Below are positions 1-9,900 of a stretch of 64,000 nucleotides of DNA, in pieces. Origin of the DNA: Actinospineispora acaciae DSM 45401 (GTDB lineage Bacteria > Actinomycetota > Actinomycetes > Mycobacteriales > Pseudonocardiaceae); the NCBI RefSeq assembly GCF_000620785.1, contig NZ_JIAI01000004.1:434001-498000 (forward strand). The letters run 5' to 3'. A program made the translations under genes and the position numbers. Every line of letters begins with the position of its first letter. Position 1 is the first letter of the stretch. Under the pieces are notes generated by a model. It saw nothing but the letters and a program-made list of their open reading frames with translations. It was not told where the DNA came from and made no database searches.

Positions 1-84
1 CAGGCCGGCGTGCGCCAGCGCGGCCGCCGCGGTCATTCCGACCGGGCCGGCGCCGACCACGATCACCGGAAGATCCAAGCTCAC
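1..84 (-). CDS. FAD-dependent monooxygenase, N-terminal fragment (runs off window)
   Basis: Only the first 28 codons are in the window, starting at a GTG read on the minus strand. The peptide has a short beta strand followed by VVGAGPVGM, the GxGxxG dinucleotide-binding fingerprint that opens PheA/TetX-type FAD-dependent aromatic hydroxylases, and then a helix rich in alanine. The rest of the enzyme lies off the left edge, so substrate and exact family cannot be judged. It is divergent from the IclR regulator at 144, a common arrangement for an aromatic catabolic enzyme and its regulator. NAD-linked or other FAD enzymes with the same N-terminal fold remain possible. Confidence 0.6.
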   Translation of the reverse strand, partial: MSLDLPVIVVGAGPVGMTAAAALAHAGL

Positions 85-143
85 GGGCACGACACTAGGA
101 ACCCGTCCCTCAATATGGAAGCATGAGCGGCTAAAGTTCTTCT

Positions 144-905
144 ATGTCGAATTCCAACAGGCTCAGCTCGGTGGACAACGCCTTGCGACTGCTGGTGTTG
201 CTCGGCGAGCGGCGGGCGCTGCGGGTGGCGGACGCGGCGGACGGGCTCGGGGTGGCCCGGTCCACCGCGCACCGGCTGCTGTCCAGCCTGCGCGAGCACG
301 GGTTCGCGCTGCAGGACAGGGCCAACGGCGCCTACCGGCCGGGGCCGGTGCTCACCGAGGTCGGGCTGGCCGCCGTCGGCGGCATCGACATCCGCCGGGT
401 GGCCCGGCCGGTGCTGGAGGAGCTGCGCGACCAGACCGGCGAGACGGTGAGCCTGTCGCTGCTGGAGGGACGCAACGTGCGGTTCGTCGACTGTGTGGAG
501 GGCACCCGCTCGGTACGGGTCGGCGACCGCACCGGACTCGCGCTGCCGGCGCACTGCACGGCGGGCGGCAAGGTCCTGCTGGCCGCGCTGTCGCCGGCCG
601 AGCTGACCCGCCGCTACGCCGGGCACGAGCTGACCGTGCGCACCGAGTCCTCGATCGGCGCCTGGGACGAGCTGGAGCGCGAGCTCGCGGCCGTTCGGCG
701 GGAGAACTACGCGATCAACAGGGAGGAGGGCGAGCACGGCATCAGCGCGGTGGCCACCGCCGTCCGCGACCCCGCCGGGGCGCCGCTCGCCGCCCTCGCG
801 GTGGTCGTGCCGGCCGGGCGGCTCGACGAGGACGTGGTCCGTGAGCTGCTGCCCACCGTGCTCGCCTCCGGCACCAGGCTGCGCGAGCTGACCCAGCCTC
901 ATTAG
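144..905 (+). CDS. IclR-family transcriptional regulator
   Basis: The product has 253 residues, the usual IclR length. Residues about 6-65 form the winged helix-turn-helix (VDNALRLLVLLGE, then VADAADGLGVARSTAHRLLSSL). The C-terminal two thirds match the IclR effector domain, including GETVSLSLLEG, a conserved HCTAGGKVLLA segment and an internal Cys at CVEGTRSVRVG. There is no convincing Shine-Dalgarno sequence before ATG 144; a TAAAGT hexamer ends 7 bp upstream of the start, so leaderless transcription is plausible. It is divergent from the FAD monooxygenase fragment and probably controls it. The effector is unknown, although many IclR proteins respond to aromatic acids. Confidence 0.9.
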   Translation: MSNSNRLSSVDNALRLLVLLGERRALRVADAADGLGVARSTAHRLLSSLREHGFALQDRANGAYRPGPVLTEVGLAAVGGIDIRRVARPVLEELRDQTGETVSLSLLEGRNVRFVDCVEGTRSVRVGDRTGLALPAHCTAGGKVLLAALSPAELTRRYAGHELTVRTESSIGAWDELERELAAVRRENYAINREEGEHGISAVATAVRDPAGAPLAALAVVVPAGRLDEDVVRELLPTVLASGTRLRELTQPH

Positions 906-992
906 CCGAGCCCTTGCACGGGTCGTCATCAATCACTATGTTTCCTGTCACCAAACAGCCTGTGTGATGGCGTCCACGAGGAGGTGGCCGGC

Positions 993-1571
993 ATGAGTGC
1001 TCCGTCCGGGCCACTCCCGAGCGACGGCGCCGACCTGGGCAAGCGGATCCGGATGCTGCGCGAGCACGGCGGCCAGAGTTTGCGCGCGCTGGCCGCGGCG
1101 GCCGGGATCTCGCCGGGTTTCCTCAGCCAGGTCGAGCGCGGGCACGCCAACGCCACCGTCAGCACCCTGCGTGGCATCGCCACCGCGCTCGGGCTGACCA
1201 CCGCTGACCTGTTCGGCGAGGACGACCTGACGGCCTCGCGGGTGCTGCGCCGCGACGAACGCCCGGAGCTGCCCACCGGCGGCCGGTCCAAGAAGTACCT
1301 GCTCTCCCGCCGGCCGCTGCGCAACCTGGAGGTCTACAACGGCGAGCTGGCCGTCGGGGAGGACACCGGGGAGCCGTACACGCACGGCGAGGCCCAGGAG
1401 ATGTTCCTGGTGATCCGGGGCCGCGTCGAGGTCAGCGTGGACGGCACGGAGTACGAGCTGACCGACGGCGACAGCATCGAGTACCGCACCGACCTGCCAC
1501 ACACCGCCCGCAACCTCGGTGACGGCGTCGCCGAGGTGCTCTGGATCATCTCTCCCCCGCACCGGCCATGA
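993..1571 (+). CDS. XRE-family regulator with C-terminal cupin (PuuR-like)
   Basis: An N-terminal HTH_3 domain (about residues 12-66, with LRALAAAAGISPGFLSQVERG as recognition region) is followed by a cupin_2 barrel (about 110-185, YTHGEAQEMFLVIRGRVEV). This architecture is that of PuuR-type regulators of polyamine catabolism. ATG 993 is chosen because GAGGAGG lies 7-8 bp upstream; an in-frame GTG at 984 overlaps that ribosome-binding site. The stop codon overlaps the start of the binding-protein gene (ATGA), so the regulator is the first gene of the polyamine-type operon and probably senses its substrate. The ligand is inferred from context. Confidence 0.88.
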   Translation: MSAPSGPLPSDGADLGKRIRMLREHGGQSLRALAAAAGISPGFLSQVERGHANATVSTLRGIATALGLTTADLFGEDDLTASRVLRRDERPELPTGGRSKKYLLSRRPLRNLEVYNGELAVGEDTGEPYTHGEAQEMFLVIRGRVEVSVDGTEYELTDGDSIEYRTDLPHTARNLGDGVAEVLWIISPPHRP

Positions 1572-2677
1572 CTTCGCGACGGCTCTTGGCGGTGCTCGCC
1601 GCGGTGGTGGCCGTGGTGAGCGGGTGCGCGCCGGGGGTGCCGGATCCGGCGAAGCTGGACCTCGGGGCGGGGCCGCCGGCGGCGGGGACGGTGAAGGCCG
1701 GGGCGTTGCGGGACTACATCCTGACGTTCGTGTCGTACGGCGGGTTGTTCCAGGAGGGCCAGGAGAAGGCGGCGGTGGAGCCGTTCGCGGCCGAGTCCGG
1801 GGCGGAGATGCTCGGCGACGGGCCGACCGACCAGGCGAAGCTGCAGGCCCAGGTGCGGTGGGACAACGTGAGCTGGGACATCGTGGACACCGACGGGGTG
1901 TTCGCGGCGGCCAACTGCGGCACGCTGTTCCAGCCGCTGGACCCGGCGATCGTGGACACCAGCAAGATCCCGGACGACCTGCGCGTCAACGCCTGCTCGA
2001 TCCCGGCGATGAGCTACGGATACGTGCTGGCGTACAACACGAAGAAGTACGGCGCGAACCCGCCGACGGGCTGGAAGGACTTCTTCGACACCGCCCGGTT
2101 CCCCGGCAAGCGCTCGATCGTCGGGACGCCCGGCGACGCCGCGCCCGGCCCGATGGAGGCCGCGCTGCTCGCCGACGGCGTCGCGCCGGAGAACCTGTAC
2201 CCGCTGGACATGGACCGGGCGCTGCGCAAGATGTCCACGATCCGCAAGGACACCGTGTTCTGGACCACCGGCGCGCAGGCCCAGCAACTGCTGGAGTCCG
2301 GCGAGGTGGACATGTCGATGATCTGGTCGGGGCGGGCGTACGGCGCGGTGCGCAACGGCGCCCCGTACGCGGTGCAGTGGAACCAGTTCTTCCCGGTGTT
2401 CGACGCGATCTCGGTGCCGAAGAACGCGCGCTCGCCCAAGGCGTCGATGGCTTTCCTCAACTACTACCTGGGCGCCCGCCAGCAGGCGACGCTGGCGGAG
2501 CTGACCAGCTACAGCCCGATCAACGTGGACGCCGCGCCCCGGCTCGACCCGCTGGCCGCCTCGTACCTGACCACCACGCCGGAGAGGAAGCGCCAGGCCG
2601 TGCACGTCGACCTGAAGTGGTGGGCGGCGCACCTGGACGAGGCGATCAGACGCTACAACGACTGGCTCTCGGGGTAG
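1568..2677 (+). CDS. Polyamine-type ABC transporter substrate-binding lipoprotein
   Basis: The 369-residue product starts with a lipoprotein signal: Arg-Arg, a hydrophobic stretch and the lipobox VVSGC with the acylated cysteine near position 20. The mature part resembles PotD/PotF-family extracellular binding proteins (YILTFVSYGGLFQEGQEKAAVEPF and DIVDTDGVFAAANCG, with a C-terminal alpha/beta lobe). It should capture a small cationic amine at the outer membrane face and deliver it to the two permeases encoded immediately downstream. Start ATG overlaps the preceding stop by 4 bp. Spermidine, putrescine or a related amine is inferred from family and from the FAD amine oxidase in the operon; the ligand itself cannot be read. 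Confidence 0.87.
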   Translation: MTSRRLLAVLAAVVAVVSGCAPGVPDPAKLDLGAGPPAAGTVKAGALRDYILTFVSYGGLFQEGQEKAAVEPFAAESGAEMLGDGPTDQAKLQAQVRWDNVSWDIVDTDGVFAAANCGTLFQPLDPAIVDTSKIPDDLRVNACSIPAMSYGYVLAYNTKKYGANPPTGWKDFFDTARFPGKRSIVGTPGDAAPGPMEAALLADGVAPENLYPLDMDRALRKMSTIRKDTVFWTTGAQAQQLLESGEVDMSMIWSGRAYGAVRNGAPYAVQWNQFFPVFDAISVPKNARSPKASMAFLNYYLGARQQATLAELTSYSPINVDAAPRLDPLAASYLTTTPERKRQAVHVDLKWWAAHLDEAIRRYNDWLSG

Positions 2678-2680
2678 CGG

Positions 2681-3583
2681 ATGGCGTACACAGACGTCCT
2701 CGCCACGGAAGCCGCCCCGGATGCCGGCGGTGCCGCGCTGGCCGGTCGGCGGCGCGCGGCGCGGTCCTGGTGGGCGCTGCTGGCGCCGTCGCTGCTGCTG
2801 ATGGCGGCGTTCTTCGCGCTGCCGCTGGCGTTCGTGGTGTGGTTGACGGGTACGGACGGTGACGGGCTGCTGGGCAACGTCGGCTGGTACCTCGGCGACC
2901 CGGTGCAGCGGGCGGTGCTGGTGCGGACGTTCACCACTGCCGGGTTGGTGACGGCGACCTGCGCGGTGGTGGGGTACGGCTACGCGTACCTGATGGTCAC
3001 CGCGTCGGCGCGGGCCCGGATGGTGCTCACGATCATCGTGCTGATGCCGTTCTGGACCAGCCTGATGGTGCGGACGTTCGCCTGGGTGATCCTGTTGCAG
3101 GACAACGGGCTGATCAACTCGCTGCTGGACGGCCTGGGGCTGGGGCGGGTGGCGTTGATCCGCACCACCGGCGGGGTGGTGGTCGGGATGGCGCAGATCC
3201 TGCTGCCGATGATGGTGATGCCGATCTACTCGGCGATGCTGCGGATCGACCGGGGGCTGCTCTCGGCCAGCGCGACGCTGGGGGCGCGGCCGGCGGTGAC
3301 GTTCGCCAGGGTGTGGCTGCCGCTGTCGCTGCCGGGGGTGGCGGCCGGGTCGCTGCTGGTGTTCATCAGCAGCCTCGGGTTCTACGTCACGCCCGCGCTG
3401 CTCGGCTCCCCGGACAGCTCGCTGGTCAGCCAGCAGATCTACGCGCAGGTCTCCGGGCTGCTGGCCTGGGGCCGGGGCGGGGTGATGGGGCTGTCGTTGC
3501 TGGTCGTGACGGGGGTGCTGCTGTCGCTGGCGTTCGCGGTGGCGGCCTCTTTCCGGGCCGGGCGGTTGCGGGGTTCGCGGTGA
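2681..3583 (+). CDS. ABC transporter permease, PotB-like
   Basis: The 300-residue membrane protein shows six hydrophobic segments; the first begins near residue 33 (LLAPSLLLMAAFFALPLAFVV). The binding-protein-dependent permease loop with the EAA-type motif is near SATLGARPAVTFARVWLPLSLPGV. It is the first of two permeases, starting 3 bp after the binding-protein stop and overlapping the next permease by 4 bp (GTGA). It would form the heterodimeric channel of the polyamine-type transporter. PotB/PotH-like assignment follows from order and motif; substrate range is inferred. Confidence 0.88.
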   Translation: MAYTDVLATEAAPDAGGAALAGRRRAARSWWALLAPSLLLMAAFFALPLAFVVWLTGTDGDGLLGNVGWYLGDPVQRAVLVRTFTTAGLVTATCAVVGYGYAYLMVTASARARMVLTIIVLMPFWTSLMVRTFAWVILLQDNGLINSLLDGLGLGRVALIRTTGGVVVGMAQILLPMMVMPIYSAMLRIDRGLLSASATLGARPAVTFARVWLPLSLPGVAAGSLLVFISSLGFYVTPALLGSPDSSLVSQQIYAQVSGLLAWGRGGVMGLSLLVVTGVLLSLAFAVAASFRAGRLRGSR

Positions 3584-4377
3584 ACGCACGCCGGTTGGGA
3601 CGGGCGGCGCTGTGGTGCCTCGGGGTGCTCGTGGCGGTGTGGCTGGTGGCGCCGTCGCTGGTGGTCATCCCGCTGAGCTTCACCGACCGGCCGTCGTTCG
3701 CGTTCCCGCCGGGCGGCTGGTCGATCCGGTGGTACGAGCGGTTCTTCACCGACCGGAGCTGGCGGCGCGCGCTGTTCGCGAGCTTTCAGGTCGGGCTGCT
3801 GGTGGCGGCGCTGGCCACCGCGATCGGCACCGCCGCCGCGCTCGGCATGGCCCGACACCAGCGCCGGGTCAACTCCGCGGTCCGGGGCTGGCTGGTCGCG
3901 CCCATGATCATTCCGGTGATCGTGCTCTCGGTCGGGGTGTACGCGCTGTTCCTGCGGCTGCGCCTGACCGGGACGCTGACCGGGTTCGTCGGCGCGCACA
4001 CGGTGCTGGCGCTGCCGCTGGTGCTGATCGTGGTGTCGGCCAGCCTGCGGCAGTTCGACAGGCGGCTGGAGGACGCCTCGGCGGTGTGCGGCGCGGGACG
4101 GTGGACGACGTTCACCCGGGTGACGCTGCCCGCGATCGCGCCCGGGATGGGGTCCGCCGCGCTGTTCGCGTTCGCCACCAGCTTCGACGAGGTGGTGCTC
4201 TCGCTGTTCATCCAGAGCCCGTACCTGCAGACGCTGCCGGTGAAGATGTACGGCTCGGTCACCCGCGACACCGACCCGACGATCGCGGCGGCGTCCTCGC
4301 TGATCCTGGTGGTGACCACGATCATCACCGTGGCCGGCGGCGTGATCATGACGAGGAGGACCCAGCGTGCGCGGTGA
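3580..4377 (+). CDS. ABC transporter permease, PotC-like
   Basis: The GTG start at 3580 overlaps the stop of the upstream permease (GTGA), giving 265 residues. An in-frame upstream extension exists but lies wholly inside the other permease and lacks membrane character. The protein begins with a transmembrane helix (ALWCLGVLVAVWLVAPSLVVIPLSF) and carries the permease signature around DASAVCGAGRWTTFTRVTLPAIAPGM, followed by FATSFDEVVLSLF, which is typical of PotC/PotI subunits. It pairs with the 2681 gene product. The stop is overlapped by 11 bp by the ATPase gene. Confidence 0.88.
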   Translation: MNARRLGRAALWCLGVLVAVWLVAPSLVVIPLSFTDRPSFAFPPGGWSIRWYERFFTDRSWRRALFASFQVGLLVAALATAIGTAAALGMARHQRRVNSAVRGWLVAPMIIPVIVLSVGVYALFLRLRLTGTLTGFVGAHTVLALPLVLIVVSASLRQFDRRLEDASAVCGAGRWTTFTRVTLPAIAPGMGSAALFAFATSFDEVVLSLFIQSPYLQTLPVKMYGSVTRDTDPTIAAASSLILVVTTIITVAGGVIMTRRTQRAR

Positions 4378-5467
4378 GGCGGGGGCCGGCGCGGCGATCG
4401 AGCTGGCCGGGCTGACGAAGGTCTACGACGGCACGGCGGTGGTGGACGGCATCGACCTGAGCGTGGCGGCCGGCGAGTTCGTCACGCTGCTCGGCCCCAG
4501 CGGCTCGGGTAAGACCACCACGCTGAACATGCTGGCCGGGTTCGTGCCGGTGACGTCCGGCGAGATCGTGGTGGGCGGGCGGCGGATGGACACGGTGCCC
4601 ACGCACCGCCGCGACCTGGGCATGGTGTTCCAGAACTACGCGCTGTTCGGGCACATGTCCGTCGGCGACAACGTGGAGTACCCGCTGCGGCAGCGGCGAC
4701 TTTCCCGGTCGGAACGGCGTACGCGGGTCGCCGAGGCGTTGAGCATGGTCGGGCTGGACGGGTTCGCCGGCCGGCGTCCGCGCGAGCTGTCCGGCGGGCA
4801 GCAGCAGCGGGTCGCGCTGGCCCGCGCGGTGGTGTACCGGCCGAGCGTGCTGCTGATGGACGAACCGCTGGGCGCGCTGGACAAGAAGCTGCGCGACCAG
4901 CTCCAGCTGGAGATCCGCCGGATCCACGCCGAGCTGGGCACGACGTTCGTGTTCGTCACCCACGACCAGGACGAGGCGCTGGCGCTGTCCGACCGGATCG
5001 CCGTGTTCAACGCCGGGCGCATCGAGCAGGTCGGCACCGGCGAGGAGCTGTACGAGTCGCCACACTCGATGTTCGTGGCCCAGTTTCTCGGCGAGTCGAC
5101 GGTGCTGGCGGGGCCGTCGCGGGCGGACGGCGGCGGGTCAGTGGTCGAGGTGTTCGGCCGCCCGGTGCGGGCGGAGCGGGGCGACCCGCTGGACGCCGCC
5201 GACGCCGCGGTCGTCCTGCGCCCGGAGCGGATCACGCTCGTACCCCGACCCGACGGCGACGACCCGCCGCCGGGATGCAATGCCGTGCCCGGCGACGTGG
5301 TCGACCAGGTCTACCTGGGCAACGCCCGCCGGGTGCTGGTCCGGCTGCCCGACGGCGGCCAGGCCCACGTCCGCGAGTCCGCCGCCCACCGCACCGACAC
5401 CCGCCCCGGCGACCCGGTGTGGCTGACGTTCGCCGCCGCCGACGCCACCGCCCTCCCCCGCTGCTAG
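4367..5467 (+). CDS. ABC transporter ATP-binding protein, PotA-like
   Basis: The product has 366 residues with Walker A GPSGSGKTTT (near 44-53), signature LSGGQQQRVALARA, Walker B VLLMDEPLGALD and the H-loop VTHDQDEA. The C-terminal 120 residues form a TOBE-like regulatory domain, as in PotA. It powers the two permeases encoded just upstream. GTG 4367 lies downstream of GAGGAGGA and overlaps the previous gene by 11 bp, implying translational coupling. A short gap separates it from the FAD oxidase gene, which has its own GAGGAAAC ribosome-binding site. Confidence 0.92.
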   Translation: MRGEAGAGAAIELAGLTKVYDGTAVVDGIDLSVAAGEFVTLLGPSGSGKTTTLNMLAGFVPVTSGEIVVGGRRMDTVPTHRRDLGMVFQNYALFGHMSVGDNVEYPLRQRRLSRSERRTRVAEALSMVGLDGFAGRRPRELSGGQQQRVALARAVVYRPSVLLMDEPLGALDKKLRDQLQLEIRRIHAELGTTFVFVTHDQDEALALSDRIAVFNAGRIEQVGTGEELYESPHSMFVAQFLGESTVLAGPSRADGGGSVVEVFGRPVRAERGDPLDAADAAVVLRPERITLVPRPDGDDPPPGCNAVPGDVVDQVYLGNARRVLVRLPDGGQAHVRESAAHRTDTRPGDPVWLTFAAADATALPRC

Positions 5468-5474
5468 AGGAAAC

Positions 5475-6887
5475 ATGACCGACCGCACCTACCAGTCCCG
5501 CCGCACCGCCGGCCTCACCAACGGCCGGGTCTCGTTCTGGTACGACCAGATCGGACTCCCCGAACGCGGCGAGGCGCTGCCCGGCGACCGGACCGCCGAC
5601 GTGTGCATCGTCGGCGCCGGCCTCACCGGCCTGTGGACCGCCTACCACCTGGCCACCCACCGCCCCGACCTGCGCATCGTGATGCTGGAGAAGGAGTTCG
5701 CCGGGTACGGCGCGTCCGGGCGCAACGGCGGCTGGCTGTCCGCCGAGCTGGCCGGCAACCTCGACCGGTACGCCGCGAGCGGGGGCCGCGACGGGGTGCT
5801 CCGGCTGGTCCGCGCCATGGAGGGCGCCGTCGACGACGTCATCGCGGTGTGCGCCGAGGAGGGCATCGACGCGGACATCGTCAAGAACGGGGTCCTGCAC
5901 GTGGCCAGGTCCGAACCCCAACTGGCCAGGATGGACGCTTCACTGGCCGCCCATCGGGCGTGGGGCATCGGCGAGTGGCACGAGCGCCGGCTGACCCGCC
6001 GCGAGGTGCACGAACGGGTCCGGATCGAGGGTGCGCTGGGCGCGGTGTACAGCCCGCACTGCGCGCGCGTCCAACCCGCCAAGCTCGTCCAGGGCATCGC
6101 GGCGGCCGTCCGGCGCAAGGGCGTCACGATCTACGAGGACACCGAGGTCACCGCCATCGAACCGGGCCGGGCGGTGACTCAGCGCGGCGTGGTCCGCGCC
6201 GAGCACGTGCTGCGCTGCCTGGAGGGCTATACGGCGTCCGTGCAGGGCCGCCGCCGCGAGTGGCTGCCGATGAACTCCTCGATGGTGGCCACCGAGCCGC
6301 TGCCCGACGACATCTGGGCGGAGCTCGGCTGGGACGGCGCCGAGCTGGTCGGGGACGCCGCGAACGCCTACAGCTACGCCCAGCGCACCGCGGACGGGCG
6401 GATCGCGATCGGCGGCCGGGGCGTGCCGTACCGCTACGGCTCGCGCACCGACGCCGACGGCATCACCCAGGCCTGGACCGTCGAGTCGCTGGCCGCGATC
6501 CTGCACAGCCAGTTCCCGGCCACCGCCGACGTCCCGCTCGCCCGCGCGTGGTGCGGCGTGCTCGGCGTCCCCCGAGACTGGTGCGCGAGCGTGAGCCTGG
6601 ATCCGCGCACCGGCCTCGGCTGGGCGGGCGGATACGTCGGCAGCGGCCTGACCACCACGAACCTGGCCGGCCGCACCCTGGCCGACCTAGTACTGCGCCG
6701 CGACACCGACCTGGTGACGCTGCCCTGGACGAACCGCCGGGTGCGCCGCTGGGAGCCCGAACCGCTGCGCTGGCTGGGCGTGCGCTCGATGTACCTGCTC
6801 TACCGCGAGGCCGATCGCCGCGAGGCCGCCGGCCTGCGCCGCCCCAGCCGGATCACCCGGTTCGCGAACCTCCTGACCGGCCGCTGA
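5475..6887 (+). CDS. FAD-dependent amine oxidase (PuuB-like, DAO family)
   Basis: The 470-residue protein has the N-terminal Rossmann fingerprint CIVGAGLTGLWTAYHLA (about residues 39-55), the ARNGGW-type segment GASGRNGGW typical of gamma-glutamylputrescine and related amine oxidases, and a C-terminal FAD-contact region GLGWAGGYVGSGLTTTNLAG. It would oxidise an amine or a glutamylated amine to aldehyde with H2O2 release. As the last gene of the operon, behind a polyamine-type transporter and a PuuR-like regulator, it probably starts breakdown of the imported compound. No gamma-glutamyl-polyamine synthetase is in view, so direct amine oxidation is an alternative. Confidence 0.82.
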   Translation: MTDRTYQSRRTAGLTNGRVSFWYDQIGLPERGEALPGDRTADVCIVGAGLTGLWTAYHLATHRPDLRIVMLEKEFAGYGASGRNGGWLSAELAGNLDRYAASGGRDGVLRLVRAMEGAVDDVIAVCAEEGIDADIVKNGVLHVARSEPQLARMDASLAAHRAWGIGEWHERRLTRREVHERVRIEGALGAVYSPHCARVQPAKLVQGIAAAVRRKGVTIYEDTEVTAIEPGRAVTQRGVVRAEHVLRCLEGYTASVQGRRREWLPMNSSMVATEPLPDDIWAELGWDGAELVGDAANAYSYAQRTADGRIAIGGRGVPYRYGSRTDADGITQAWTVESLAAILHSQFPATADVPLARAWCGVLGVPRDWCASVSLDPRTGLGWAGGYVGSGLTTTNLAGRTLADLVLRRDTDLVTLPWTNRRVRRWEPEPLRWLGVRSMYLLYREADRREAAGLRRPSRITRFANLLTGR

Positions 6888-6890
6888 AAC

Positions 6891-6934
6891 CCGTGAGTGG
6901 CAATGGGTGCTATGGCGCCTATTGCCACTCACGG
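6891..6934. terminator. Hairpin terminator after the polyamine operon
   Basis: Perfect 14-bp arms CCGTGAGTGGCAAT (6891-6904) and ATTGCCACTCACGG (6921-6934) flank a 16-nt loop that can extend the stem (GGTGC with GCGCC). It sits 4 bp after the oxidase stop. There is no clear U-tract. The outer CCGTGAGTGG is shared with the hairpins at 22151 and 31742. Confidence 0.75.
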
Positions 6935-6971
6935 CTAACTTGACCACGCCGGGAGATGGGGGGCGCGCCGG

Positions 6972-9900
6972 GTGGAGGCGGTTGACCAGGTTGTCGTCGA
7001 GCGCGGTGGGGTGGGGCTGGCCGCGACGGCGTGTGTGCGGGTCAGGGACGCGGGCGGTGACGTTGTCGGGTCCGGTTTCCTGATCGGGCCGGACCTGGTG
7101 GCGACGTGCGCGCACGTGGTGGCCTCGGCGATCGGGGCGGACATGTTCGCCGAGGCGACGCCGGAGCGGCCGGTGCTGGTGGACTTCCCGATGTTGGCCG
7201 GCGCGGCGGCGGCCCGGTCGGCGCGGGTGCACCGGTGGGTGCCGGTCGCCGAGGACGGGACCGGCGACGTCGCGCTGCTGCGGTTGACCGCATCGGCCCC
7301 GGCCGGGGCGGTGATGCCGCCGGTGCGCCGGGTGGAGGGGCTGTGGGACCACCACTTCCGGGCGTTCGGGTTCCCGGCGGGGCGCTGGGACGGGGTGTGG
7401 GCGACCGGGAGGATCCGGGGCGGGCAGGCCACCGGGTGGTTCCAGCTTCAGGGCAACCCGGGCGAGGCGGCCATCGAGGGCGGGTTCTCCGGTTCGCCGG
7501 TGTGGGACGACGAGTCCGGCGCGGTGGTCGGGATGACGGTGGCCGCCGACCGGGACCCGAGTGTGACCACGGCGTATTTGATCCCGATCGAGCAGGTGCT
7601 CGGGCTGGACCCCGAGCTGCTGCCGTGCCCGTACCGGGGGCTGGAGCCGTTCGACGAGGAGCACGCGGAGTACTTCTTCGGGCGCGAACCCGAGCTGCGC
7701 AGGCTGCGGGCGGCGGTGGAGGCCTCGCCGCTGGTGGTGGTGGACGGGCCGTCGGGCGCCGGGAAGTCGTCGCTGGCGCGGGCGGGGCTGTTGCCGGCGT
7801 TGCGCGCGGACGGGGTGGCCGTCGAGCGGGTCGAGCCGAGGCCGGGGCTGCCGGTGCTGGTGGACACGGCGGGTGCGGTGCTCAGGCTCGCCGATCCGGG
7901 GTCGTCGGCGGCGCGCCAGGCCCGGGACTCCGATCGCATCGGCGCCGCGCTGGGTGACCCGGCGGGCCGGGCCCAGGCGCTCGACGAGCTGGCGGACGCG
8001 CTGGCCGGCGGAGACGCACAGCGGCTGGTGCTGTTCGTTGACCAGTTCGAGGAGCTCAGCGAGGCCACCCCGGAGGCGGCCTGCGAGCTGCTCGGGCTGC
8101 TCGCCGAGCTGGCGGCGCGCGGCGGAGCGACCGGCCCATTGCGGATCGTGCTCACCGCGCGAGGGCTGGCGCTGCACGAGGCGCTCACCCCGGCGGTCGC
8201 GGACGCGCTCGGCTCGGGAACCGTGCTGGTCGGGCCGATGGACCGGGCCCGGCTGCGGGAGGCGATCGTCCGCCCGGCCGAGCGGGCCCCGGGGCTGGGG
8301 TTCGACGACGGCCTGGTGGACCGGATCCTGGACGACGCCGGCACCGAACCGGGCCAGCTGCCGCTGGTCGAGTCGCTGCTCGCGCAGCTGTGGGCGCGCC
8401 GGGAGGGTGGCGCGCTGACCAACGCCGGCTACCGGGCCGCCGGCGGGGTGGCCGGCGCGCTGGCCGCGCACGCCGAGAAGGTCACCGCCGAGCTGCCCGG
8501 CGAGAAGCTGCGCGCGCTGTGCACCCGGCTGGCGGTGCCCGGCCGGGACGGGCGGTTCGTGCGCAAGCCCGTCCGCTACGCCGACCTGCCGCCCGAGCTG
8601 CGCGAGCTGGCGCCGCCGCTGGTCGCCGGCCGGCTGGTCGTGGTGGCGGGATCCAGCGGCTCGGGCGGCACCGGCGGCACGGTCGAGCTGGCCCACCAGG
8701 CGCTGATCGAGCACTGGCCGAGGCTGCGCGACTGGCTGGCCGCCGACCGCGAGTTCCTGGCCTGGCGCGCCCAACTGGACAACGACCGGCAACGCTGGGA
8801 GTCCACCGGCCGCGACGACGGCGCGCTGCCCCGAGGCGCCGCCCTCACCGCCGCCGACGCCTGGACCGACCGCGCCGGCGAACTGACCGACGCCCAGTCA
8901 GATTTCCTGCACCGCGCCCGCCAACGCCACCGCCGCGACGCCCGCCGCACGCGGATCATCGCCGCCGCCGTCGCCGCGCTCGTGCTCATCGCCGGCACCC
9001 TCACCGTCGTCGCCGTCCGTACCACCGGCCGCAACACCGTCCAACAGGCCACCGCGAACGCCGAGACCCTGGCCCGCGAGGCCACCGCCCGCGCCACCGA
9101 CGACCCGGTCCTCGCCGCCCAGCTCGCCCTCGCCGCCTGGCGCAGCGACCCGAACAACCCGGCCGCCCGCACCGCCCTGGCCGGCCAGTACCTCGCGCTC
9201 GGCGCCGCCGACACCGTCGTCACCGGCGCGCCCGGGGACAAGCCGGTCCTCATCGTCTCCACCAGCGCCACCGCCCCCCACGACAACCTGCTGCTCACCA
9301 CGGGCGAGGACGACCTGACCGCCGTCACCGACCCGTCCGGCCCGAACCCCCAGCGGCTCCCCCTGCCGGCCCCGACCGGCGCCTTCGGCAAGGACGGCAC
9401 GCGCTTCTACTACGTGGACGGCGACGGCGCGGTGCGGGTCACCGACGTGCGCCCAGGCGCGACGCCGACGCAACTGGCCGCCCCAACCACGCCGAGACCC
9501 ACCCTGGCCGGCCGCTCCCCCAACGGCGAGCGGATCGGCTGGTGGTCCCGCGACCAGGCCGGCCGCTCCGCCCTCACCGTCCACGACCTGGCCACCGGGG
9601 CGACCCGGACGGTGCCGATCAGCCTGCCGAGCGACGAGGTCAAGCTCGCGCTCACCGACGACCCGGACCGCGTGCGCGTCACCATCGGCGCGTCGACCGA
9701 CCCCACCCCCCGGTTCACCGTCCGCTCGCTGGCCCGCGACGCCGAGGTCTACTCGGCCCCACCCGGCACCAGCGTCGTCAACAACGGCACCGCCGTGCTC
9801 GGCTGCACCCCGGCCGACCCGACGGTGACGCTGAGCCGGGCCTCGCTGGCGGTCACGGACATCACCTCGGGCGCCCGTACCCGGGAGATCCCGCTGGCCC

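Noticed and set aside
1334..3589. Long antisense open frame over the polyamine transporter genes
   Set aside because: Its translation is Arg/His/Pro/Gln-rich with no domain, a typical GC-bias shadow of the real plus-strand genes with recognised motifs.
6687..8792. 700-codon minus-strand frame opposite the oxidase and STAND genes
   Set aside because: Low-complexity Pro/Arg/Gln composition and no ribosome-binding site; the opposite strand has catalytic motifs.
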